Shown here: positions 42,256-50,371 of the stretch, piece after piece | Layout of the letters: each line of letters begins with the position of its first letter | How positions within the stretch are numbered: the stretch's first letter is position 1 | Virus record (IMG/VR): IMGVR_UViG_3300003877_000001 | Coordinates: 248,001 to 312,000 of that record | DNA: 64,000 nt | Direction: 5' to 3' (one strand) | Source: a virus | Translations under genes and position numbers: made by a program | Notes under the pieces: generated by a model | The model's input: only the letters and a program-made list of their open reading frames with translations | The model's database searches: none | What the model was told of the DNA's origin: nothing

Positions 42256-44040
42256 TTATGATTTAGGATTATTCAATAAATTAAGTAAATCTTCTCTATT
42301 ATTTTTTATTTTATCACCATAAACATTTATTAATGCTGACCTAAGACCATCACCAATTTCTTTACCTTTAAGACCCATCTCCATTAAATCATTACCATTA
42401 ACAGCTAACTCTCCAATTGATTTAGGGTATAAACCCGAATCTAAATCTACAATACCTCTTTTCAATTTTTCTGGAAGAATTTGACTATTAAGTGATTCTG
42501 GTGATTTAGTAAACATGTTATGTGCAACTACACGATTTTTTACATTATCATTACTTACATTAGTGAATCCATTTGATAAGGCTTCAATCTCTTTAACTGT
42601 TGGTATATCACCTTTCAATGTTTTTCTAAATACTTCTGCTGGATTATCTAATTGTCTTGTTAATAAGTAAATAAATTCACCCATTGTATTTACTTTATTA
42701 AATGGACTTTCATCAATAATTGATTGATCTAAATCAACACCAAACATATTTTGAAATAATCCAGTATTTTTTAATAATTGTGCTCCAACCTTTTTATCAC
42801 CCTTAGTTACAATTTTTTCTAATTCAATAAACATTCTTTCACCTGCAATTTCTTTAATCTTAGGTGCGTTTTGTTTAATTAAATCCATTGTATGTGGTTC
42901 GATTGTGAAACCAAACCTAGATGCGAATTGAACACCTCTAAGCATTCTAAGAGGATCATCAGCAAATGCTTCTGGATTAACAACTCTAATAATTTTATTT
43001 CTTAAATCATCCTGACCGTTATATGGGTCAATTAAATTACCGTTAACATCTTTTGCAATTGCATTAATTGTAAAATCTCTTCTTTTTAAATCATCTTCAA
43101 TAGGTAATTCGTGATCTGATTTTACATCAAATCCTTTATGTCCATCACCAACCTTTTGTTCTGTTCTAGGAATTGCAATATCAATATCATCGGTTGCACC
43201 TTTAGGTACAAACTTAATAACACCAAATGACTTACCTACTGCATCTACTTTACCGTATTTAGTTAATAGTCTTTCTAGTTTATCCATAGGTATTCCAGTA
43301 ATAAGAATATCTAAATCTTTAGAATCTTTTCCTAAAAATTTATCTCTTACTGCACCACCTACTGAAAATATTTTACCACCAAGTTTTTCAATTTCTTGTT
43401 TGAATGGTAAATCTTCTAAAGACATTATATTTGCTTCTTTAATCATATTTTTCTTATACGTACTATTCGACTCTTGGGTTACACTATTTACTTGTTCCCA
43501 TATACATCTATGAAACTTATCATAATCCATGTTACTTAATTTAAGTGTAGGATTAACCTTTATTGTTAAATTCATATTTAAAGGTTTATTAAGTATTTTT
43601 GCTGCATAATATCTATGATGTCCATCTTGGATATAAAACCCTTCACTCCAACCATTAGGTTTATCATAATCAACTTCAATTGGTTCTGACAAATCAACAG
43701 ATTGTGCATATTCGATATCTGATAAACCCTTTTGTTCTATTTCCCATTTAACATTTTCCAAATCATTTCTCCATCTAACCTTTAATTCATTTGGCATTAT
43801 GGTATTTTTTTCTTGAGTGAATCCAAATGCCCATTGATCAAATAAATCATCAGGTAATCCACCGCTTCTTAATAAATCTTCATCACTCTTAAATTTTTTT
43901 AAATAGTTTGATACGTAATCAGGTATTTCAAGTTTTTCACATTCATTATTTTCTTCATTTATAGTATTTTCATATAAACTACTTCCTGAATCAGTTACAT
44001 CTTCTCTTGTATGATTAGCAGGATATGTATTTTTTACCAT
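42256..44040 (-). CDS. ParB-like domain fused to tRNA CCA-adding enzyme
   Basis: 594 residues. Residues 1 to about 200 carry a ParB-like section with the DGHHRYYAAKIL block at 139-150. From about 207 a class II nucleotidyltransferase begins: FSVGGAVRDKFLG (228-237), KDLDIL with D242/D244, and RRDFTINAI, followed by the RNA-binding head domain (ADDPLRMLRGVQFASRFGF). CCA-adding enzymes rebuild tRNA 3' ends. The ParB-like front is not part of known CCA enzymes and may mean the protein is one of the multi-domain 'polyvalent' types. It overlaps the GNAT-kinase gene by 26 nt. Confidence 0.85.
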   Translation of the reverse strand: MVKNTYPANHTREDVTDSGSSLYENTINEENNECEKLEIPDYVSNYLKKFKSDEDLLRSGGLPDDLFDQWAFGFTQEKNTIMPNELKVRWRNDLENVKWEIEQKGLSDIEYAQSVDLSEPIEVDYDKPNGWSEGFYIQDGHHRYYAAKILNKPLNMNLTIKVNPTLKLSNMDYDKFHRCIWEQVNSVTQESNSTYKKNMIKEANIMSLEDLPFKQEIEKLGGKIFSVGGAVRDKFLGKDSKDLDILITGIPMDKLERLLTKYGKVDAVGKSFGVIKFVPKGATDDIDIAIPRTEQKVGDGHKGFDVKSDHELPIEDDLKRRDFTINAIAKDVNGNLIDPYNGQDDLRNKIIRVVNPEAFADDPLRMLRGVQFASRFGFTIEPHTMDLIKQNAPKIKEIAGERMFIELEKIVTKGDKKVGAQLLKNTGLFQNMFGVDLDQSIIDESPFNKVNTMGEFIYLLTRQLDNPAEVFRKTLKGDIPTVKEIEALSNGFTNVSNDNVKNRVVAHNMFTKSPESLNSQILPEKLKRGIVDLDSGLYPKSIGELAVNGNDLMEMGLKGKEIGDGLRSALINVYGDKIKNNREDLLNLLNNPKS

Positions 44041-46636
44041 TTTGATCTATTATATTAAGACCTGCTTCTTGTGCTACTTTTAATACCGTATTAGTATTAT
44101 GATCTTCAGCAATTTCTTTTAATCGTTGTTTAGTTATAATCTCTTCATTAATAATATTTTTAATTAAGAATATTGATTCATCTAACATTTTATGTCTATC
44201 ATTTACTGCTTTTTCAAAAGTATCTTCTAACCATTTCCAAGCAGATTTTTTATCTGCATCAGTAATTTTAATATCTTTTTCATCAATACCTACATCATTT
44301 ATTGATTCATCTTGCCATGCAAAATATTTATATTTACCAGAATCACTTTCACCTTCAGTATATTTATTTCCAGCTTCTACTGGTGGAATCATTACATATT
44401 TATGATTCCAAGCTAAATTACCTTTAATATCCCAAGGATATTCAGGTTCTTTTTTTGCTTCTTTTTCTTTATCAGATAATTTCAACCCATAATCATGTGT
44501 TATTTCAACTTTAAAATACATAACGGGATATTCCCAATCACCACCAGCTTCCCATAGTTCAGCATTAATTTCATATTTTATTGGTTGGTTTTTACGTAAA
44601 TCTTTATTAAAGTAAAAAGTTTTCTTTTGTTTAGTACTATCATTATTTTCTAAATCAAAATTAACTTTATAGAATTCTTGACCTTGTTTTATTGGATCAC
44701 TCCATGCATCATTTATTATACTACTATAATCAAAAATTTCATCCTTTTCTTTTCTATTAATTATAGATTCAGTTAAATCATTTATTGTTTCGTTAATTTT
44801 TCTATCTATGTCTTGAAAATAATGTCTTTCTTTAACATCATCTTCAGCTACATTTGTAGTGTTTGCTTTTCTACGATGTTGATTATCATCATTAATATCT
44901 GTTAATACAACATTATTTATGTCTCCTTGATTACATGCTTTTGATGTTCCATTACCATTTCCACCTAATTGACATTCTTTTTTTATTGTAACTGCTTTAG
45001 ATTTTGGCATCCAACTTGTTATTCTTTCGGTAATTATATTTGCAGTAATATCTAAAAACATTTCATTTAAATCCCAAATATCATCTTCTGCATTAACAGT
45101 ACCTTGTGCATTAGTATATAATGAAGTCCCATCTTCATTTATACCTTGTCCACCTAACTTATATTTATCAGATTCTGAATCTGCACTACCATCAACACCC
45201 CAATATACTAAATCTTCCTTAATTAAGCCAACCCTTTTAAAGAATTTTTGAATCTTCATTAAATTATTAAAAAATTTAACATTATTATTAGATATTTTTA
45301 ATGAGTTTTCAATATTTTGTGAACCAATTAAATAATTTTTCAATAATTTAGAAACCATTTCGCCTGTTGGTTTATAAATATTACCATGTGCTTCTATAAA
45401 ATCGGTTGATTGTTTTAAATCCTCTGAAGAAATATCTCTATAATCTTCATATGCATATTCATTTAAGTCATCACCAACCAATTCATTAGATGATGTGAAT
45501 GCATTACCACCATACCCACCATCTTTTATATTAGCATCTTCAGCAGCATTATCTAAAAAATCTTGCATTTGAAATTGTACTTCATTAATACTATCTTCTT
45601 TATTTTCAATCCCTTCTCTTTGTCTACTTTTATTATAATATGTATTATAAACATCATGAGATAAACCATAATCAATTACAACAATCTGAGGTTGACCATC
45701 CCTATTAACCTCACCGTATGATGATATTCTATCTAAATCACCAGCACTTTGAGCAAAATTAGCAATCATTTCACCTAAACTAGAGGTAAACTCATTTTCC
45801 CACATATCTTCTTCAATGGATTTATCTAATTCAGCACCATAATATTGACCACGACCATTTGCCTTATGATCATATAGTTTTAGAAATGCACCAACATCTT
45901 CAACACGATAACCCGTTAATTCTTTAAATCTGTTTTTACCTACTTTTTTTGCTCTTTCAGATTCAATCCATAAATCATTTGGATGACTATCAATAACTTT
46001 AGTAATTACATCATCATTCCATCCTTGTGTTGATACTGAAGTTTCTTCGGCATTTTGTGCTAAACCCTTTTGATTAGCTGCTAGTTTTAATGCCATTTTA
46101 TCATCAACAGCATATACGTGTCTACCACTTCCACTTGCAATTTTTTCTAAGTGTTCATCAGCATATCTTTTTCTAGCAGCAAATGATGTTAAACCTTTAA
46201 ATTCGTCCATATTAAATGATACTGGATAATCTTCTTCTAAATTATCTTCATTCATAGTCCAAATTTCTCTACGAATTATTTCATCTAAATTTTCATCTAT
46301 TTCTTTTTTTGGTTCTCTAAACATAAGTTCCATTGTTTCATAATCTTTGTTTCTGCCTTTATTCATGATAAAACCTAGACTTTTATACCAATTAATTAGT
46401 TTATTTTTATTAGCACCAAAATCACTAGAAGGTGTTAACGCTAATATTTTACCTCTTTCGTTAGCATAATTTATTATTTGCTCCATAGTTTCTTGAGCAT
46501 AACCACTACCTCTAAAATCAGGGTTTATTCTGATTTGATTTAACACAAGAAATTTACCTCTATCTGTTAAATAGAATTTCCCAACTTCTTGTCCATTAAA
46601 AAATATTGTTTCTGAATTAAAATCTAGATTTACCAT
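44015..46636 (-). CDS. GNAT acetyltransferase-kinase multi-domain protein
   Basis: 873 residues. Residues 1-105 are a GNAT fold (INPDFRGSGYAQETMEQIIN is the acetyl-CoA loop; WYKSLGFIMN the last strand). Residues about 160-330 look like a degenerate kinase: a Gly loop at 169-171 (ASGSGRHVYAVDD), Lys184 in MALKLA and IVVIDYGLS with Asp322 as a DFG-like metal site. The remaining 540 residues are acidic and unassigned. This combination fits the 'polyvalent protein' class of large phage proteins thought to enter with DNA. A terminator sits between it and its upstream late-type motif. Confidence 0.65.
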   Translation of the reverse strand: MVNLDFNSETIFFNGQEVGKFYLTDRGKFLVLNQIRINPDFRGSGYAQETMEQIINYANERGKILALTPSSDFGANKNKLINWYKSLGFIMNKGRNKDYETMELMFREPKKEIDENLDEIIRREIWTMNEDNLEEDYPVSFNMDEFKGLTSFAARKRYADEHLEKIASGSGRHVYAVDDKMALKLAANQKGLAQNAEETSVSTQGWNDDVITKVIDSHPNDLWIESERAKKVGKNRFKELTGYRVEDVGAFLKLYDHKANGRGQYYGAELDKSIEEDMWENEFTSSLGEMIANFAQSAGDLDRISSYGEVNRDGQPQIVVIDYGLSHDVYNTYYNKSRQREGIENKEDSINEVQFQMQDFLDNAAEDANIKDGGYGGNAFTSSNELVGDDLNEYAYEDYRDISSEDLKQSTDFIEAHGNIYKPTGEMVSKLLKNYLIGSQNIENSLKISNNNVKFFNNLMKIQKFFKRVGLIKEDLVYWGVDGSADSESDKYKLGGQGINEDGTSLYTNAQGTVNAEDDIWDLNEMFLDITANIITERITSWMPKSKAVTIKKECQLGGNGNGTSKACNQGDINNVVLTDINDDNQHRRKANTTNVAEDDVKERHYFQDIDRKINETINDLTESIINRKEKDEIFDYSSIINDAWSDPIKQGQEFYKVNFDLENNDSTKQKKTFYFNKDLRKNQPIKYEINAELWEAGGDWEYPVMYFKVEITHDYGLKLSDKEKEAKKEPEYPWDIKGNLAWNHKYVMIPPVEAGNKYTEGESDSGKYKYFAWQDESINDVGIDEKDIKITDADKKSAWKWLEDTFEKAVNDRHKMLDESIFLIKNIINEEIITKQRLKEIAEDHNTNTVLKVAQEAGLNIIDQNGKKYISC

Positions 46637-46644
46637 AGTAATAT

Positions 46645-46670
46645 AAAAAACCCATAGCAGTAACTATGGG
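46645..46670 (-). terminator. Strong intrinsic terminator or attenuator
   Basis: Minus strand AACCCATAG-TTACTG-CTATGGGTT followed by TTTT. It lies 8 nt before the GNAT-kinase ATG and downstream of a late-type motif. Confidence 0.75.
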
Positions 46671-46685
46671 TTTATTCTGCTTTCA

Positions 46686-46694
46686 TATAAATAC
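46686..46694 (-). promoter_or_regulatory. Late-type motif overlapping a stop codon
   Basis: Minus strand TAGTATTTATAT; it begins in the stop codon of the 46694 gene and precedes the terminator, 49 nt from the ATG at 46636. Confidence 0.45.
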
Positions 46695-47443
46695 TATTGT
46701 TTTTTTGATTTATTAATTTTTTGTAAATCGATAATTGTTTCACGTACAATTTGTTCAATTACTGTACGATTTTCCTCTAATGCCTCTTTAATTACTTCTG
46801 CTTTATATGATTCAATGATTGAATTTTTCATTGCTTCAGCAAATAAATGTCCAAAATTTTCATTTAATAATTGTGTTGCAACATTATTAACTTGTTCGAT
46901 AATTAATTGTGGTGGTGCACCAACAGCCATTTGATTTTGCATCATTTGCTGTTCATTTAAGATTCCACCTTGATTTCCCATAGGTGTTCCTACATGTCCC
47001 ATTTGTTGATATTGTGATATTGCATCAGCAACACCAACAGTTGAAGTAGGTTGTCCCATTGGTTTGTTATAATTAGTATTAGATTGTTCTCTAATTCTTT
47101 TAGCCTCATTCATTCTTGCAACTTCAGCAGCAGAAGGAATATGCCCATTTGTTTGTTGTGGTTGAATACTTTGTGTTGGTGCACTTGAAGTAACATGTTC
47201 CAATATTGAAGGGTCTACCGTTTTACCTGCTAATTTCGCTTCAGCTACTTGATTTACTGTTTTTACTTTAACACTAGCACCTGTTTGTTCACCTGTTTGT
47301 CTTGTATGTACCAATTCTCTTAAAAATTGATCACCACTTACTGGAATGATTGTACTTTCACCTAGTGCTGTTTTTCTAACATTTTGTTCCTGCTTTGTCT
47401 TATCTATTGTTTCTCTTAGTTTTTCTAAGTCTAATTTTGACAT
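46694..47443 (-). CDS. Gln/Met-rich protein, scaffold-like, unknown
   Basis: 249 residues. A helical N-terminus (KLRETIDKTKQEQNVRKTAL), a low-complexity middle rich in Gln, Met, Gly and Pro (QYQQMGHVGTPMGNQGG; EQQMMQNQMAVG), and a helical C-terminus (IIESYKAEVIKEALEENRTV). Such a disordered middle with helical ends occurs in scaffold and core proteins, but I cannot confirm this. Led by a late-type motif 30 nt away. Confidence 0.6.
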   Translation of the reverse strand: MSKLDLEKLRETIDKTKQEQNVRKTALGESTIIPVSGDQFLRELVHTRQTGEQTGASVKVKTVNQVAEAKLAGKTVDPSILEHVTSSAPTQSIQPQQTNGHIPSAAEVARMNEAKRIREQSNTNYNKPMGQPTSTVGVADAISQYQQMGHVGTPMGNQGGILNEQQMMQNQMAVGAPPQLIIEQVNNVATQLLNENFGHLFAEAMKNSIIESYKAEVIKEALEENRTVIEQIVRETIIDLQKINKSKKQ

Positions 47444-47473
47444 ATTCTATTTTTATAAAATTTTATTATTTTT

Positions 47474-47482
47474 TATAAATAC
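47474..47482 (-). promoter_or_regulatory. Late-type promoter motif GTATTTATA
   Basis: Minus strand TAGTATTTATAA, 30 nt before the ATG at 47443. Confidence 0.5.
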
Positions 47483-47500
47483 TACAAAAAAGAAAAAAAT

Positions 47501-48409
47501 TTAACTATTTTGTAAATTTCTTTCAAATTCTACCTTTTGTTTATTAAAAAAGGTTTTATCTATTGGTTTACTACGTTCACCACCTAGTAATGAACCAGAA
47601 TTATTTAATTTATTTTGAAAATTTTCAAATGCACTTTGAGAAACCCTTTTGGTATCTTTAAGTCCTGCTACTTCTTTAAATAAATCATCTAAATTACCTA
47701 CAATACTTTGAGAATCAAGCCTTACTTCCCAATTTTTAGTTTTATATTCTAATTGTCCATTAGGTTTTTGAACTACAATATAGTTTGCAGGGTTTTGTTT
47801 TCTACTAAATTTAACCCTACCAAACAAATTTGTAAGTTCCTTTTTAAATTGAAAATCATTGGTATCATTAACAAAACTCTTTAAACTAGCAGCTTGATTA
47901 TCAAATACCGAACCTTCTCTTGATTGGAAATTTGGTTCTTCTATTGAATCTTGTCCTTTCATATTATCTTGAGGGATTTCTTCATCAGTATATGCTGCAA
48001 TTACGTTCAATGCACTATCATTAGGATTAAAATTAGGTCTTGGTGTTACTGCATTTTTAAATTTTTCATTTGTTGGCATAAATGATGATATACCTTCAAC
48101 ATTAAATAATCTCCAACCACCTTTATTTAAACCACCGCTATTCCATTTATCTGGTCTAGTACGTTTAGTATCACTAGCACCTGCTTGTTGATACGATCTC
48201 AGCAATAAATTTCCTGTTGTTTTATGTGTTCCTAAGACATACGGTTCAATTGTACGATATCCACGATTAGTTGTATTATCACCTTGATAATATATATACA
48301 TAACGTCTTTACCTTCAATAGCATCTACAATTGATTTTTGATCAACAGATTCTGTTAAAAGTCTAAGATTTTTAATATTATCCTTTATAAGGTGATTTTC
48401 ATTTAACAT
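47501..48409 (-). CDS. WYL-like domain protein
   Basis: 302 residues. YIYYQGDNTTNRGYRTIEPY then VLGTHKTTGNLLLRSYQQAG follows the WYL-type pattern (beta-barrel with 'Y.......R.i.P..l......l.a'), and WRLFNVEGISSF ends it. WYL domains bind nucleic acid or ligands in regulators. No HTH is visible here, so DNA binding is uncertain. The C-terminal half is charged. It follows the 48414 gene by 4 nt. Confidence 0.6.
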   Translation of the reverse strand: MLNENHLIKDNIKNLRLLTESVDQKSIVDAIEGKDVMYIYYQGDNTTNRGYRTIEPYVLGTHKTTGNLLLRSYQQAGASDTKRTRPDKWNSGGLNKGGWRLFNVEGISSFMPTNEKFKNAVTPRPNFNPNDSALNVIAAYTDEEIPQDNMKGQDSIEEPNFQSREGSVFDNQAASLKSFVNDTNDFQFKKELTNLFGRVKFSRKQNPANYIVVQKPNGQLEYKTKNWEVRLDSQSIVGNLDDLFKEVAGLKDTKRVSQSAFENFQNKLNNSGSLLGGERSKPIDKTFFNKQKVEFERNLQNS

Positions 48410-48413
48410 GATT

Positions 48414-48650
48414 TTATGCTTTTGTTATATCATATGGGTCATTTTGAGTGAATTGGTTTTTTGCTTCCAATTGTTTTCTCTTTTTGATATCTGTTGCACT
48501 ACCAATTGTTTCAGTTTCACCTTTACCATGTTCATCACCATCAGATAAAGCATTTTCATGTCCAACATTATATTCATCATTGTTTGTAAACTCATTTTTT
48601 GCTAACAATGGATTTCTATATTGTGGTGAATTTTCTAATAATCTACTCAT
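48414..48650 (-). CDS. Small protein with duplicated motif, unknown
   Basis: 78 residues. Two related segments, LLAKNEFTNNDEYNVGH near the start and LEAKNQFTQNDPYDITK at the end, flank a Gly/Asp/Glu-rich linker. The duplication suggests two equal binding peptides, for example for virion assembly. No family is known. A late-type motif lies 31 nt upstream. Confidence 0.55.
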   Translation of the reverse strand: MSRLLENSPQYRNPLLAKNEFTNNDEYNVGHENALSDGDEHGKGETETIGSATDIKKRKQLEAKNQFTQNDPYDITKA

Positions 48651-48681
48651 TTCTCTTTATTTATTTTTAAATGTTATTTCT

Positions 48682-48690
48682 TATAAATAC
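48682..48690 (-). promoter_or_regulatory. Late-type promoter motif GTATTTATA
   Basis: Minus strand AAGTATTTATAA, 31 nt before the ATG at 48650. Confidence 0.5.
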
Positions 48691-48699
48691 TTTTAAGTT

Positions 48700-48951
48700 T
48701 TAAATATGTTTCCATCTTTCTTTATCTACAATTGTAGATGATGATAGGTCTGATTCTAATATTCCATAAATAAACGAAGATTCACCATATTTATTATATG
48801 ATCTTTGTAGAAGATTATTATAATGTTTACCTCTTCTTAATTCTGCAAAATGTTTGTTGATTCTTTTATAAATATTTAAAGAACTACCAACATATATTTT
48901 TTTATTAACATTATTTTTAATTAAATAAACACCAGAAAATTTTCTATTCAT
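48700..48951 (-). CDS. Truncated GIY-YIG homing endonuclease
   Basis: 83 residues. SGVYLIKNNVNKKIYVGSSL is the GIY-YIG core, with NIYKRINKHFAELRRGKHYN and YNKYGESSFIYGILE as the following blocks (catalytic Arg and part of the Glu region). It ends at VDKERWKHI, just about where full-length Seg-type enzymes carry the 'E..wI' catalytic Glu and then a DNA-binding domain. The latter is absent. It is probably a decaying mobile gene. Overlaps the Nudix gene by 8 nt. Confidence 0.7.
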   Translation of the reverse strand: MNRKFSGVYLIKNNVNKKIYVGSSLNIYKRINKHFAELRRGKHYNNLLQRSYNKYGESSFIYGILESDLSSSTIVDKERWKHI

Positions 48952-49813
48952 ACTTTGTTAGTGCAATTTTAACATAATCCATAAGATTAGGTACTGTATC
49001 TAATTTATCTATTTCATCAATTGAATACCAACCATAATCTTGATGTTCATCATTCAATTCAACATCATCATTATCACCATCATATTTTGCAATAAACATA
49101 TGTTCCACACTGTCTTCATTTCTTTGTAAAACAAACTTCTCAATAAACTTATTAATATCAAGACCTGTCTCTTCTTTTATTTCTCTTTGAACCGCTTCTA
49201 CTGGTTCTTCACCTTCTTCGACACCACCACCAACTAATGCTATTTTTTCAGGCATCCATTGCTCTTTATAAGACGATCTCTGTAAGAGTAGTACTTCCAT
49301 ATCATTATTAAAAATAATCGCTAGAGCGTTCTTTGTGAGGTTATTATCAATTTCTTCACCTTCTAATATTTCACCTTCAGGAATTTTTTTTCTTCCAATT
49401 CTATCCAACCAACCTTCATGATTATGTAAAAGTCTTTGTTCTGATTCTCTTAAATTAACTTCACCATTTTGTGCAGTTAAATCTAATGAATTAGCCATAA
49501 CCATTGTTGGTTTTTTTATTTCTTTTGATTTAGCAGTTCTATCTCTTTCATTTCCTAATTGTTGATCGATAAACATTTTCATTTCATTACCACCTGCATA
49601 ATCAAGTTCATCTTTAGATGTTGTTTGTGCATTGAAATTATCGAAAAAGTTTTTTAACCTTTTCATTTGCTCATACGATATATTACCGCTATTAACAAGA
49701 CCCTTTGCTCTTTTTATTCCATTACCTGTTGGGCTAGTATATATTTTAGCATTAATCTTATTTAAAATTTCTTTTGGTATTGGATATGTATTACCATATA
49801 ACTCCGAATTCAT
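48944..49813 (-). CDS. Nudix hydrolase with N-terminal extension
   Basis: 289 residues. The Nudix box lies at 196-218 (GGVEEGEEPVEAVQREIKEE then TGL), complete with R210-E211 and E214-E215. The preceding ALAIIFNNDMEVLLLQRSSY is the usual first strand pair. Residues 1-130 are an extra helical domain (YPIPKEILNKINAKIYTSPT) unrelated to Nudix. Substrate may be a nucleoside diphosphate derivative or RNA cap, not decidable here. The stop of the neighbour at 49815 is directly adjacent. Confidence 0.85.
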   Translation of the reverse strand: MNSELYGNTYPIPKEILNKINAKIYTSPTGNGIKRAKGLVNSGNISYEQMKRLKNFFDNFNAQTTSKDELDYAGGNEMKMFIDQQLGNERDRTAKSKEIKKPTMVMANSLDLTAQNGEVNLRESEQRLLHNHEGWLDRIGRKKIPEGEILEGEEIDNNLTKNALAIIFNNDMEVLLLQRSSYKEQWMPEKIALVGGGVEEGEEPVEAVQREIKEETGLDINKFIEKFVLQRNEDSVEHMFIAKYDGDNDDVELNDEHQDYGWYSIDEIDKLDTVPNLMDYVKIALTKYE

Positions 49814-49814
49814 A

Positions 49815-50318
49815 TTATTTCTTTCTTTTTCCCTCCAATAGGTTAATTAATTTATCTAATTCTGCTTTAGGTAATTTACCTAATAAATCAGCAACTTTAT
49901 CTACATTACCACCAACTAAATCTTTATTTTTTTTTTCTGGTGGAATTAATTTATCTTCCTTTTTAGGTGATATTTTATCTTCAACTACTTTACCCTCATT
50001 TATTGAACCATCTCCTTCAAATGCTTCTTCTAGGAATGGCTTAATGGTTTCCATAACAGCATTTGCTTTATCACCAACAACACCTTCTAATGCCTCAACA
50101 ACAGCAGGTTTATCAGAACTATCAGACTCATAAAAATAAAACCCAAAACGACCTAAAAAATCATTTTTAAAATTCTGACCATGAACTTTTGCATTATAAT
50201 CAGTTGTTTTAGTTGCTTGTGTTTCGTTATCTGGTGATGATTCAGGTCTATCTACACTACCAATAATATTACTTTCACTATCGATAATTTCTTGTATTTT
50301 ATCTTTTGTTATTTTCAT
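49815..50318 (-). CDS. Unknown acidic/basic two-part protein
   Basis: 167 residues from the ATG at 50318; a TTG two codons upstream is the alternative. The 15-nt spacing to the late-type motif supports the ATG. The centre has FKNDFLGRFGFYFYESDSSD; the end is Lys-rich with KVADLLGKLPKAELDKLINL. No family is recognised; a virion-associated role is possible from the neighbours. Confidence 0.6.
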   Translation of the reverse strand: MKITKDKIQEIIDSESNIIGSVDRPESSPDNETQATKTTDYNAKVHGQNFKNDFLGRFGFYFYESDSSDKPAVVEALEGVVGDKANAVMETIKPFLEEAFEGDGSINEGKVVEDKISPKKEDKLIPPEKKNKDLVGGNVDKVADLLGKLPKAELDKLINLLEGKRKK

Positions 50319-50333
50319 ATTCAAATACTTTTA

Positions 50334-50342
50334 TATAAATAC
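50334..50342 (-). promoter_or_regulatory. Late-type promoter motif GTATTTATA
   Basis: Minus strand TAGTATTTATAT, 15 nt before the ATG at 50318 and right after the polymerase terminator. Confidence 0.55.
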
Positions 50343-50346
50343 TAAG

Positions 50347-50371
50347 AAAAGGGGAATTATTATAAATCCCC
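50347..50371 (-). terminator. Intrinsic terminator of the replication operon
   Basis: Minus strand GGGGATTT-loop-AATTCCCC followed by TTTTCTT. The stem begins within the last polymerase codons. Confidence 0.65.
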
